A stretch of DNA of 64,000 bases from Chamaecyparis obtusa (lineage: Eukaryota > Streptophyta > Pinopsida > Cupressales > Cupressaceae). The first letter of the stretch is position 1. Each line of letters begins with the position of its first letter. The notes below the pieces were generated by a model that was not told the origin of the DNA, ran no database searches, and saw only the letters and a list, made by a program, of their open reading frames with translations. Below are positions 23,994-34,052 of this stretch, one piece after another. Where the stretch lies: contig BSBK01000970.1 in the NCBI GenBank assembly GCA_027943335.1, forward strand, positions 3,391,001 through 3,455,000, written 5' to 3'. The translations under genes were made by a program, and so were the position numbers.

Positions 23994-25852
23994 TGAAAAG
24001 ACACCAAATTGTTAAATTGGTTAAAATGATTACGAAAATCTTTGCCTTTCCTGAGATTACTGAAAGCAGACGCGAGTTTATTGGCATGTATTTTAAAGCT
24101 ATTTTCATTGTCTGCCTTTGCTTGTTCTCTGCAATGGCTGCTGATATTAAAAATATGGGTGGTGGACTCAATCGTAGGGAGCTGAAGGATTGTATGAAAT
24201 GGAAGAACATGATGGAGGTTTGGGAAAAACTCAGAAAGGGTGGCCTCATTACGTATATGGAGTGCTTGCATGGGTTTAAAGATGAAGCTACGAAGGTGTT
24301 TGTTGAGTCTTGGAAGGATGGCACGGTGACCATTGCTGGTCTCACTATCAACATTACTGAAGAACTTATTTCTGAGGTGTTCGGTCTGAGCCTAAAGGGT
24401 ATTAAATTTTACAGAGATAAGAGAGTCTCTCAAAAATCCATTAAGCGCTTCCCCAATAGCAAAGTTGAGGTGAAGAGTCTTGTGAAAGATTCCAACAGCT
24501 GTTATGATGTTGATGCCTTCAAAGAAATTTGGGCAAAGGTTATGACTGTGATCATGGAGTACATCACCCTGGATGACAGGTATAAACATGCCCACTCTTA
24601 CCACTTTGTGCTGCTTTGTCATTTCCGTCACAAGATTAGGGTTTCTATTCCCTTTTATCTTCTTTAGTCTCTTCACCTTAGTATTATGGATCATAGGAGG
24701 AAAGAGAATAAGCCCATCCTACACGAAGGGATTATTCTCCTCATTTTGGAACACATCAAGCAGAAGGCCATCTCTAGCCCCATCATTTCTTCACCTAAAG
24801 CCTCTGGCTCGGCTAAGAAACGTACTAGGGATTCGGGTTGCAAAGAGGAGCTTTTATCTGGTAAAAAAATCAAATTGGAGAAGGATACTGGTATGGATAC
24901 TGAGTCAACTGGTGATAGCATGGAGGGTTACGCGGCCACGACTAACTCATCTGAGAAGGACAAAAAAGATTCTCTATCGGTTTCGAATACTATCTCTGGG
25001 GATAAAGAGAATAAGGAGGAGGAGGCTGCTGATACTATGGATGTAGGGGACAACCCTAACATCAAGGACAATAAGGAGGAGGACAACAATGAGGAGGATG
25101 AGGGTGGTAAGCCGGTCCCCATTCTAGTGGATTATGATAGGTCGGAGGAACATGATGTTCCTATCTCCCCCAAATTGGAAGTCATTATGGAGGTCCACTT
25201 GGATAAACATAGGGATTCCCCTATTGCAGAGAAGGAGAATGATCCTTCCTCTTCTCAAAATATCCCCTTTGCAAAAATGGTTGATTTGCAAGAATGAAAT
25301 GTGCAGCTGCTTAAAGAAGACATGGCCGATAAAATTGACCCTCCTTTCGGGGTTCTCTAGACTGCGAAGGCGGCATCCATGTACTCATTTCACTTGCTAA
25401 AATGAGTTTTTTAGGAAATTAAGAATCTTAATTTAAAATAATGCTCTATCTCTACTAAAATGGACTCTCTGCAGGAGATGGTGGATATTGGTTCAAAAGG
25501 TATTGACGACAATAAGGACAATGATAGGGATAAGAAAATGCAGGATTTGCAAGTCAAAGTTGAGAATATGGAGAATGCAGTGAAGAAGCATATGCAAGAT
25601 AACCATCAGTTCATGGGCTCAGCCATGGAGTGTTTTATGTCTATCAAAGCGGAGCTAGATGCCAGCTCCCCTATTAAGAAATCTGAGGACAAAGATGATG
25701 CAGGTGATGAGGGTCTAGGAAAACGTACTCAGTTTGCTAAAAGGAAAAAAATCCAGGAAAGGATCCTTGAACTCTCTGACTTCAATGCGGCCATCAAGAA
25801 GATCTCCGAGGGAAAGAAGGAAGTGGAGAAAACTTGTAAGGAGTTGGATTAG
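23990..25852 (+). pseudogene. Downstream LINE ORF, plant retroelement-associated protein
   Basis: The frame begins ATGATG, overlapping the RNase H stop codon (ATGA). It stays in one phase to 25852, with stops at 24665-24667 and 25295-25297 and a short disrupted stretch before 25460. The first about 225 codons hold GGLITYMECLHG, VFVESWKDGTVTIAG and ITEELISEVFGLSLKG, similar in style to globular domains found in unplaced conifer retroelement proteins. The rest is very rich in Lys, Glu, Asp and Ser, with a probable coiled coil near 25520-25850. I cannot name the function. It might act as a nucleic-acid or protein binding accessory, but that is a guess. The 32319-50687 frame has a comparable N-terminal block. 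Confidence 0.55.
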
Positions 25853-26170
25853 GTTCTCCGGGATCTTGGTGTTGTTTTATTTTTTGGTTTCCTGGTAGCG
25901 GGTGCTTTTTTTGGTTTCTAGTCTTTTTGGTTTCTTTTGCTGGCTTTGGTTCTGATGGACGGGTTCCTTGTCCTGTTTCATTTCAGTATGCTTAATGATG
26001 TAATCTTTTGATTTCACCTTGTACGATGTTTCAAGTCCCCCTTAAAACCTATTTTTTCCTGCAATAAAAAATAATAAATATTAATTTAACTAAATTAATA
26101 ATAATATTATTATTAATAGTAATAGTAATATTAATATTAATAATAACTAAAAAGTAATAATAAAATAAAA
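25853..26170 (+). other. LINE 3' UTR and terminal A/T-rich tract
   Basis: A GT/T-rich untranslated stretch precedes CCTGCAATAAAAAATAATAA (26060-26079) and then TAA/TAT-rich repeats. This fits a polyadenylated or TAA-tailed LINE 3' end. Confidence 0.55.
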
Positions 26171-28370
26171 TAACTTAAAAAAAAAGAACTCCATATGCCA
26201 AAGGGGGGTGAAAGCACGACCCCACACCCATTGACGTAGACAACTAGTTGCTATGATAGTCTAGCTTGCTGTGAGCAGCTTAGAAAATACAAACCAAATT
26301 TACATAGACATCTATCTGCATGCAATACTATATCAATTAAATATCCATGCAAATTATTGAGACAAAATATCTATCAATTCTGGGTAAACACCCTAATTGG
26401 GAAAACTCATACGTTTCCCTAAAACCTCTTCCTAGGTTTTCAAACAAACCCAACATAATACTAGATCTATTTTTTTTGACATCAAAACTATCCCAAAATT
26501 CCCCAAAAATAAACTTGATTTAAAACAGAAAGTCATTTTTCAATTCATTCACTTAAACAATTCCAGACACGAAGCAAACAATATTTTTAAAGGAAGGATT
26601 TTACAAAAAAGAGAGTTTCAAACCCTACCTCAAACAACACCTGAATTCAAAGACAAGAAGAATCAAATTCAACCTTCACAATTCCAAGCTTTCAATAATT
26701 TTTCTGAATTCACTCTAGAGAACTCCAAAACCTGATAGACGTGATCAAAATAATAACTCAGAAACCTCTCATAAAGAAAGCCTATCCCCCCTAGGGTTTC
26801 TAAAACATACAATTTCTAAAAATCAGAATTAACTCTCTACCTAGTTTTTATCAACTCTCTTTGCATGATTAATTATAATTTAATAATAAAATATGCACTT
26901 TTCCAATTACAACTCCTAATTCAACTTTAACTTAAATTTATAATTCACTTCTATTAACCTGAATGTGCAACTTAAATTTCATATTAATATTTAATTAACC
27001 AATTAATATTTTAGCACATTAATAATTATGCAATTGATAAATTAACTAAATAAATCAATTATGCTTTTAAATTTTAAATTTAGATTTAATAATTAATTAA
27101 ATCCTTTTATTCCAAATTTAGACTTTTAATTAAACAAAGGTATTTAATTAACTCTAATAATTAAATATACTTATTTAATTTTTTTATATTCATAAAATAT
27201 AATTATTCTAATCTCATAATTAATCTTAATTTAATTATTTTAAATCAAATAATCTACACAACAAACTCACTTGACTCACAAAAAACGAAAATCAACTAAC
27301 TCAATAACAAACAAACTCTAAGGAAGGGCTCACGAATTCACGTCACTTTGACGAATTCAAATGGGTAGAAAACAAATACTTGTTCATTATTTTAGGACAA
27401 TCAATGGCTTAGGTTGGGATTTGGATTTGTATATTATCTCCCATCTCTTACCATTGAGATATTATGATATGACACGCTCATCCTGACAATTCAGGGAAGT
27501 CGATGTCCGGTACCTACAAACCTACATAAAAGATGAGCATGTACATACATGTATAAATATATAACAAGAAATGACGGGGATCGACTGATCATGTGGATCT
27601 TGCAATAAAGTAACTATGTCTCCATCCGTCAACCACATCAAACACATCAAACATAAATATAAAACATACATGCCAACCATACACATGCAAGTATGGAGTT
27701 GGTAAAGCCATGGACATCAATGATATCCTAACATATAAATCATCATGAAATAACCACAACATATATATAACATCATCATTTGCAGATTTAATCAACATGA
27801 AAACAACCAAAAAAATCTAATTGTAAATACATGATATCTCACCATTATCCAATGTAATGTTATACATTCATATCCTCAAGTATCTATGAAATAATCAATG
27901 CACACATGAAAGTGGCTTAAAAGAGTTTGCCGATAAAACTGAAAAGCAAACTATGGGAGAGGTATTACATCTCTAGTAGGTTATTTAAGTAACAATGTTA
28001 ACCACATTAGATTTAGAGTCCCTAATGATTAGCATATCTTACTGGATTCAATTGTATAAATTTTTTTGAATCCAAAAATAACACATACTAAGTAGCGGTC
28101 TATTTATCTTATTGAAAAAGTAATGCATCTAGAACATCTCTGCGCTCTAGTCTCTATAAGCCTTGATTATTTGTTGGGCATATAATCTAATCCATTTCAT
28201 CATGATGCTCATTAGTAGGATTATATTATATTTCAATTTGTATTATCTCCGATATGCAAGGAGTTATCGACAATAACATATCCATCACAATATAGTATTA
28301 TGAAAAATTCAATGAGGGTTTCAACAATCTTTGGGGTCTTGACCATGAACAATGTTACATGACCAATCCC
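26171..28370. other. AT-rich non-coding region
   Basis: No coding region recognised. Strongly AT-rich (especially 26870-27260), with the same A- and C-rich plus-strand character as the region before the LINE, so the LINE may have inserted into one older non-coding repeat. Confidence 0.35.
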
Positions 28371-28374
28371 AGGT

Positions 28375-28765
28375 AACTATCTGGCTTGATAGGTAGTTAG
28401 GTAATCATTTGATTATTTTGAGATCATTTTGTTTGTCTTCAACCCTTTCATATTTTGTAACAGTTGATTGATATTGCTAAAATAATTTATCTTTGAATGA
28501 ATGAAGGAAGTGGCTTCAAGTCTTTAAAGGCATGCAAGTCAGGCTAATTTAATGTAGCCATGAAACTGCAACTCGACTAACTATCTGGCTTGACAGATAG
28601 TTGGGTAATTATTTGATTTTTTTGAGATCATTTTGTTTTCCTTCAACCCTTTCATATTTTGCAACAGTTGATTGATATTGATAAAATAATTAATCTTTGA
28701 ATGAATGCAGGAAGTGGCTTCAAGTTTTTAAAGGCATACAAGTTAGGCTAATTTAATGCAACCTG
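28375..28765 (+). repeat. 204-bp tandem duplication
   Basis: AACTATCTGGCTTGA starts at 28375 and again at 28579. Both copies continue through TTTGAGATCATTTTGTTT, CAACAGTTGATTGATATTG-like and GGAAGTGGCTTCAAG to CTAATTTAATG. Mismatches are few. Confidence 0.9.
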
Positions 28766-28809
28766 ACTACACTACAGGAGTTAACACTACACTCTATGCA
28801 ATCTTTAAG

Positions 28810-28983
28810 TGATAGAAGAGGAGGGATTTGAGAATCATAAAGCATTATCATTTGTGGCAAACAAGCCGAAGGAAAATGCCAAAAATGGCCTAAAAAAGAT
28901 CATCAATGACAATGTTCTTCCCATGGAAACTCCTCCCAAAAGGGTAACCAACTCCTCAACTTTTCTCCAGCCAATAAACACAG
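28810..28983 (+). other. Exon-like open segment, unknown protein
   Basis: A 58-codon open segment with a Lys/Asn-rich translation (for example KALSFVANKPKENAKN and ETPPKRVTNSSTFL) ends in a good donor, CACAG/GTAAAAAC. A weak acceptor (TTTAAG) precedes it. Its phase fits the exon-like piece at 30229-30302. A second open block at 29084-29272 behind an acceptor (TTTTACTCCGTAG) reads PLKDPPFRDLNTLVS but is out of phase with this one. It may be a decayed low-complexity gene. The family is not recognised. Confidence 0.25.
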
Positions 28984-30228
28984 GTAAAAACTATCTAAAA
29001 TTCGCGACCTTGGATTTTTGTTAAATGAAATTTAAATAGGAACTAAAAAAATGTTTCTGTAAATATTTATTTTTACTCCGTAGATTACCCTTAAAGGACC
29101 CCCCATTCAGAGATTTGAACACCCTTGTATCTACATCAAAAAAGTCTCCTACATCAACAAAATCAGCAAAGGAGATAAGGATGAAGCATTTCACGTCTCC
29201 TACATTTTCTATAGCTTCCAAAGCTGCCTCTTCGAAAATGAAGATCCCAGTTAGAAAGTGCCTTCATTTGTAATTGTGATTTTCAATGAGAATTTTTCAA
29301 ATGGGACTTTTTTATTGTCTTAGGAGATATGTTTAATCATGATATTAAAATATGTTGGAATGAAAAACTTATTTATAAAAAAAAAAGCTGGATAAAGATG
29401 TCAAAGTATACTGAGATGTCAAACTTATTTATAAAAAGTTAAAGCTGGATACAAATGAGCTATATGCAAGTAGCAGTTGGCAATGAAAATTGTGTGAAAA
29501 TTGCTAACTATGATTTCTTGTAAAATAATTTAATTTGTTGTATATTTTACTTCGAAGTATTAGTGAATGATTAGTCCACTCATTGAATCTTGTCTTCATT
29601 TTATTTTGAGATGCAAGCAATTTGTTATTATTCTAGATATTATTCCTGCAAGTGATCAGTCCAAATACTTGATCACAAAAGGAACTTTTTTAAAATCTAG
29701 TAATCTAAACAAATTAATGTTTCTAAAGGAGCCTATTTGTGGATTGAACCCCTGAAATAAGAGACCCCTTTGCCAAAATATAAAATATAATTTCTTATGT
29801 TCATTTTTCTTTTGAAAAATGATTCTTTGTGGTAGCAAATAAACATAATGCAATGACTAAATTGTGATCATGTATATTTAAAGTGCTTGCAATTTAGCAG
29901 ATGCAGAGATACTTTTGTAAGAAATTCACCACCAGCAAGCAAGTTTACATACATTTTGATACACTTTCTCCTACTCCACTACCTTAGGCAGGGGCTCTAG
30001 CTGTGCACAACCATTGTTTAATTTGATGTACTGTGATTTATCTACCATAAGATATATATTATGACAATGAAAGGGTAAACACTCAAGCTATACTCAAGAG
30101 GATTTCATATTGGAGACATCCTTCACCTTCAGACTGTCTACATACCCTTTATCCATGGGATCAAGGCATCTTAAATGCACACTCAAATTTTGATATGTAG
30201 TTCTTCTTTTTCTATGGTTTTAATGCAG

Positions 30229-30302
30229 ATGTTATGCGAAAGAAACCTTTTTGGGGGAGTAGCTATCTCCAAGAAGTTCTTCACCCTTTTACACCCACTG
30301 GG
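30229..30302 (+). other. Exon-like segment, unknown
   Basis: Bounded by an acceptor (GGTTTTAATGCAG) and a donor (CACTGG/GGTGAGCC or one base later), it reads VMRKKPFWGSSYLQEVLH. It is phase-compatible with 28810-28983. No homology recognised. Confidence 0.2.
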
Positions 30303-30572
30303 GTGAGCCAAACAAACTTTATAATGTCTAATAGAGAGACATCATGTACTTGTCATATTGTTTTTGTTTGCAAACATATTTTTTGGTTTTCCTACGATAA
30401 TGAAGATCTTGGTTTCCTCTCATGTACTTTTGATTGTAATTCTTTTTCTTGTAAGTTGTTATGAGATTTTAAATTTTCTGTGGTGCTAGTTGAGAAAGTT
30501 TGTGGCAACCACATAATTTATTTTGTTTGAAATTAAATAACCTGAAATCTAGCTATGTTTGCAAATTGGTTT

Positions 30573-30710
30573 TGTTGGCAAAATGGTCAGCACTCCCCTC
30601 GGGATTCGTGACATGGCTTAACCACCTCATATGTCTTCTATAAGTCTAGTGGTTGTATTGGGCATTAACATGTCGATCTTTTGGTGCAATGACAACCACT
30701 ACTTGTAACA
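30573..30710 (+). repeat. 5' LTR (X type, 138 bp)
   Basis: Starts TGTTGGCAAAATGG and ends ACCACTACTTGTAACA. About 17 of 138 positions differ from the 3' copy at 52074 by eye, which implies an old insertion. Confidence 0.8.
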
Positions 30711-30712
30711 AG

Positions 30713-30729
30713 TGGTATTAGAGCTCTGG
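30713..30729 (+). other. Primer binding site (tRNA-iMet type)
   Basis: TGGTATTAGAGCTC starts two bases after the 5' LTR. It matches the Copia consensus TGGTATCAGAGC with one C-to-T change. Confidence 0.75.
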
Positions 30730-30764
30730 TCCTCTGAAGATAAGTTTAACCACTTGAGGAGATC

Positions 30765-31895
30765 ATGGATATAGGAGAAGTGAAACATCTAAAGAAGAAT
30801 CTTGAAGTAGCTCTTGAAGACCTTAACAGATCTAAAAAATAAATTGAAGAACTAAAATTTTAGGTTAGTGGTTCTCAAGTATTCATCAAGAAATTGAGAA
30901 AAGATTTGAAAGAATGTTCTACAAGTGATTTAGGACAAATGGTCAAAAAGCTAAATGAGGAAAACACATCTCTAAAGGATCAGATTGAAGAGTTGGATGA
31001 AAATCTATTTAACAATCAAGAAGCCTATGAAGAATAGGTCAAAGAAAATAAGTAGTTGGATGAAGAACTGAGGCAAGAAAAAATGAAAATATTAGAGTTA
31101 GAGAACATTGAGAAGTAGATGGAATCTAAATTAAAAGAAGCAAAGAACCATATTGACAAATTGCACACAAGCAAGGATCTAATAGAGTCACAGTTGTATG
31201 CACAAAAGATTAAAGGATATACCACTAGTATTGGATTCAATGAAGCACAAAATCAAATCAATGATATGCGAGAAAGAAAGAAAGCACCAGAAGAATCTAC
31301 AGAAGCTAAGAAGACTGGAAATCATACTAAAGCTAAAGCTGAACCATCTAAGGATGAATGCAAGCCAGTAAATGGAACTTGTTATGTATGTAACAAGCAT
31401 GAACATATAGCAAGAGATTGTAAAGAGGTAAGACCTTTCAATGGTTATTGTTATTCATGCAATAAGTTTGGTCATAGAGCTATGAATTGTAGATCAAATC
31501 AAAGAAGTCAGACTCAACATAATCAAAGAAATCATCCACAATAGAATGTTAGAAGTCCTCAAAACATTACATGTCAGATATGCAATTATAATGGTCACAC
31601 AGCTAGACAATGCAGTATGATAACTCACATCAATGCACCGAGGAATATAAGGCCTCCAATTATTTGTCACTCTTTTAACAAGGCTGGAAACATCTCAAAG
31701 CTTTGCAGATCAAAAGTGCAAAGACAAGAAAGCCCTAACAAGTCTCAAAGATCAATTTTGCATGAATTTGGAGAAGTCAAGTTTGTGAAAGCTACAAAAG
31801 ATGTGAGAAAGATTTGGATGGAAGTAAAACAAGATAATGTTGATGAATATGTAGTGGATGCATCCGTAATGGACACACCTTCTACTTCTGGATGA
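30765..31895 (+). pseudogene. Gag-like coiled-coil protein with CCHC zinc knuckles
   Basis: One frame runs from the ATG at 30765 to TGA at 31893-31895. It is interrupted by stops at 30840, 30861, 31035, 31053, 31116 and 31542, each of which would be Gln if T were C. The first about 130 codons form a Glu/Lys/Leu coiled coil. Zinc knuckles follow: CYVCNKHEHIARDC, CYSCNKFGHRAMNC and CQICNYNGHTARQC fit CX2CX4HX4C, and a fourth (CHSFNKAGNISKLC) has lost a Cys and the His. It is a nucleocapsid-like protein that would package element RNA. The usual globular Copia gag domain before the coil is missing. Confidence 0.75.
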
Positions 31896-32318
31896 AAGAC
31901 CCTCATGGTCATAGGGGGGGATAAATTAGCTCTAGACCCCTGTGCAGCTGGCATACTCACCCTCAGAGTATGTGCCCTTGGTTTTAGATGTTTGGATAAT
32001 AGTTGATGTTGTATGAAAGAGTGTACAACTTGATTATTAGAAGAGACAAAGATTGAAATTCACTGTTACATTCTATGTTATGGTGGCAAGCATTAATGGT
32101 AGAAAGTTGCTTTAATAGTCACCGGAGATCTATTATCCACACATTTGCATTCAAGATCGAGCCTGTGGAGAGCACAAGAGATCAAAGTAGTTTGTGTTGA
32201 GAGATTGAAGTTGGTTTATCAGTGAAGAAGTGTGAAAGTTGGTTACGAAATCCTAGTTCGAATGCGACGATTCAGAAACCCTCTTGGAAACCTATTTAAG
32301 TGATTGATCAAGTAAGTG
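31896..32318 (+). other. Spacer between the two frames of the composite element
   Basis: No open frame over 75 codons and no protease signature. It contains GGGGGGGAT near 31914, which resembles a polypurine tract. Confidence 0.4.
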
Positions 32319-32998
32319 ATGGCCACTCCAGTTGTTTTTGATGTTATTGAAAGGAAGAGGTACATATTTAAGAAGCATCCTTTCAAGTCAATCCTAGATG
32401 ACCTTGAAGGGGTATTTTCTAGAACTCCTATGGGAGTGATGCATGTAGAAGACATACATGCATACATTTACTGCAAGAAGGAACTGGTAGGATTGGATAG
32501 ATAAAGGTCGCACTTAGAGTCAATGATGAAATGAGACATGACATTCATGGATGAGTTCACGCACCTAGAAAACAAACCTATCATAGAGTATGCGATTGCA
32601 TATGAGTTCTATGAATCAGAATGGATTAAGATATTGCTTACTAGAATACATGATGACTTGTTTTGGGTTGGAGAAGTCCCTATCCAGATAACTACTGACC
32701 TCATTTATGAAATGAATAGACTTCCTAAGACAGGTGCCATTCTTCCTATTGGCAAGGATGTTCGGAAATTGGTGGAGCAGGCTTGCAAGTCCTTGAGTGA
32801 TAAGCGCGACATGACCATAGAGCCAATTGAGGAGAAGGATATCAAGCTCATGGCGATGATACTTGGTTACAAATTCTATCATGCAAACAGAGTTAATAGT
32901 GTGTCCGCAGCCACTATTTTGGCAACTATCAGAATTGTAAGGGAAAATGGAGAGTTCAACTTGTGTGAGATCTTGTGCGCATAGTTGATGGATAATAT
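32319..32998 (+). pseudogene. Large non-pol ORF, 5' part (split by the Gypsy insertion)
   Basis: The frame starts ATGGCCACTCCAG at 32319 and continues in one phase to the insertion point at 32998, with stops at about 32502 (TAA), 32535 (TGA) and 32982 (TAG). All can be explained as CAA, CGA and CAG after C-to-T change. The translation contains HPFKSILDDLEGVFSRTP, DIHAYIYCKKELVGLD, MTFMDEFTHLENKPIIE and PIQITTDLIYEMNRLPKTG. It is a globular domain with no RT, integrase or protease motif. Its PIQIT-DLI block looks like the TINITEELI block of the LINE downstream ORF. Function unknown. It resumes at 48191. Confidence 0.65.
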
Positions 32999-34031
32999 TG
33001 TATGCACCCTAAAATGGTCACCTAGACTTTGGGTCCCATTTATTAAATTATCAAATTTCCTGAATCAATGCTTTTCAAAATTCAAATCAATTTCTTTGAT
33101 CAATTCTAATTAATTCAATCATTTCAATTTTCCCTAAGGTTTGATCATTTCATCAATAAATTTTATTTAATTAAAAGAAATATTCTCTCTTAAATAAATA
33201 AAATAACCTTATTTAATTGAAAAGAAATATCTCTTAAATAAAATAATTTTATTTAATTAAAATCCCTTTTAGTTAAATAATTTTATCTTATTTAAAGAAT
33301 AATATCTCTCTTTCAATTAAATAATGTTATCTTGTTTAATTAAAAGAGAATCATTCTTTTAAATAAATAAAAAAATCCACTTAAAGCTCTTTGTGATGAA
33401 AAAAGGGAAACAAATAATTAAAAATAAATAAAATTCCTTTTCTCTCCACACTTTCTAAAAATGAGCTTTTTTTCCTCTTTTTGGATTTATCCCACATTGC
33501 TCTTGAGGATGCATTCTCCTCCACATTTTCTTATATAAGGAGCCCTCTCCTTCTCATTTCAGATCCAGAATTTTCATAGTATTGTTATGTTGCAGGTTTT
33601 CTTGGTGACATTGGAGCTTTGAAGATCATTTCATTTCATCTTTCACATTTACATATTAGCTTAATCTTCATAGCATCTTATCTTAGTCTCTTTCATTGTT
33701 TTAGCTTAATCTTCATATAGTTTAATTAGCAAAGGAGAGTAAAACTTCCATTTCAATAGAATAGTTTTCTTCTTTGCATTGCTATCATCTAGATTAGTTT
33801 CCTTTACATGCAATAACTTGAAGATCAATGGAGATTAGCATTCTTGCTTCTCATCCTTGAATCTCTTGTTTCTTGGTGTACTTGCATGGGTTTAACAAGG
33901 TCGATCTGAGGGCCTCATATACAACCCCTGCACTCCATGAATAAAGAGCTTTGAATCACTATTTGAGACCTCATTGTTGAGTGTTCTTGGATGTAATGAT
34001 TCATAGAAGTGTGACTACTTTCTAGCACACA
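32999..34031 (+). repeat. Gypsy 5' LTR (1,033 bp)
   Basis: Starts TGTATGCACCCTAAAATGG and ends TTTCTAGCACACA. U3 contains AT-rich TTTAATTAAA runs (33160-33370). A TATA box, TTATATAAGG, lies at 33531-33540 with a CT-rich start region after it. Confidence 0.92.
33531..33560 (+). promoter_or_regulatory. Gypsy LTR promoter TATA box
   Basis: TATATAAGG is followed by AGCCCTCTCCTTCTCATTTC, a TATA-plus-pyrimidine start context conserved in the 3' LTR at 47686-47715. Transcription of the element would start about 25-35 bases downstream. Confidence 0.6.
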
Positions 34032-34035
34032 TTTT

Positions 34036-34052
34036 TGGCGCCCACTGTGGGG
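34036..34052 (+). other. Gypsy primer binding site
   Basis: TGGCGCCCACTGTGGGG begins four bases after the LTR, in the place where the tRNA primer anneals. The sequence is typical of what follows Tat-type LTRs. I do not name the tRNA. Confidence 0.6.

Larger units (their letters stand above)
22665..26170 (+). mobile_element. 5'-truncated LINE (non-LTR retrotransposon)
   Basis: The element keeps the 3' end of ORF2 (zf-RVT and RNase H domains), a downstream reading frame, a 3' UTR and a terminal AATAAA followed by a TAA-rich tract at 26062-26170. ORF1, the endonuclease and the reverse transcriptase core are absent, as expected of 5' truncation during target-primed reverse transcription. The 5' boundary is approximate, because AT-rich flanks on both sides prevent a reliable target duplication call. 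Confidence 0.75.

Noticed and set aside
23990..24667. Predicted secreted or membrane protein because of the hydrophobic stretch near residues 35-50
   Set aside because: The rest is soluble and charged, and the location inside a LINE argues for a retroelement protein.
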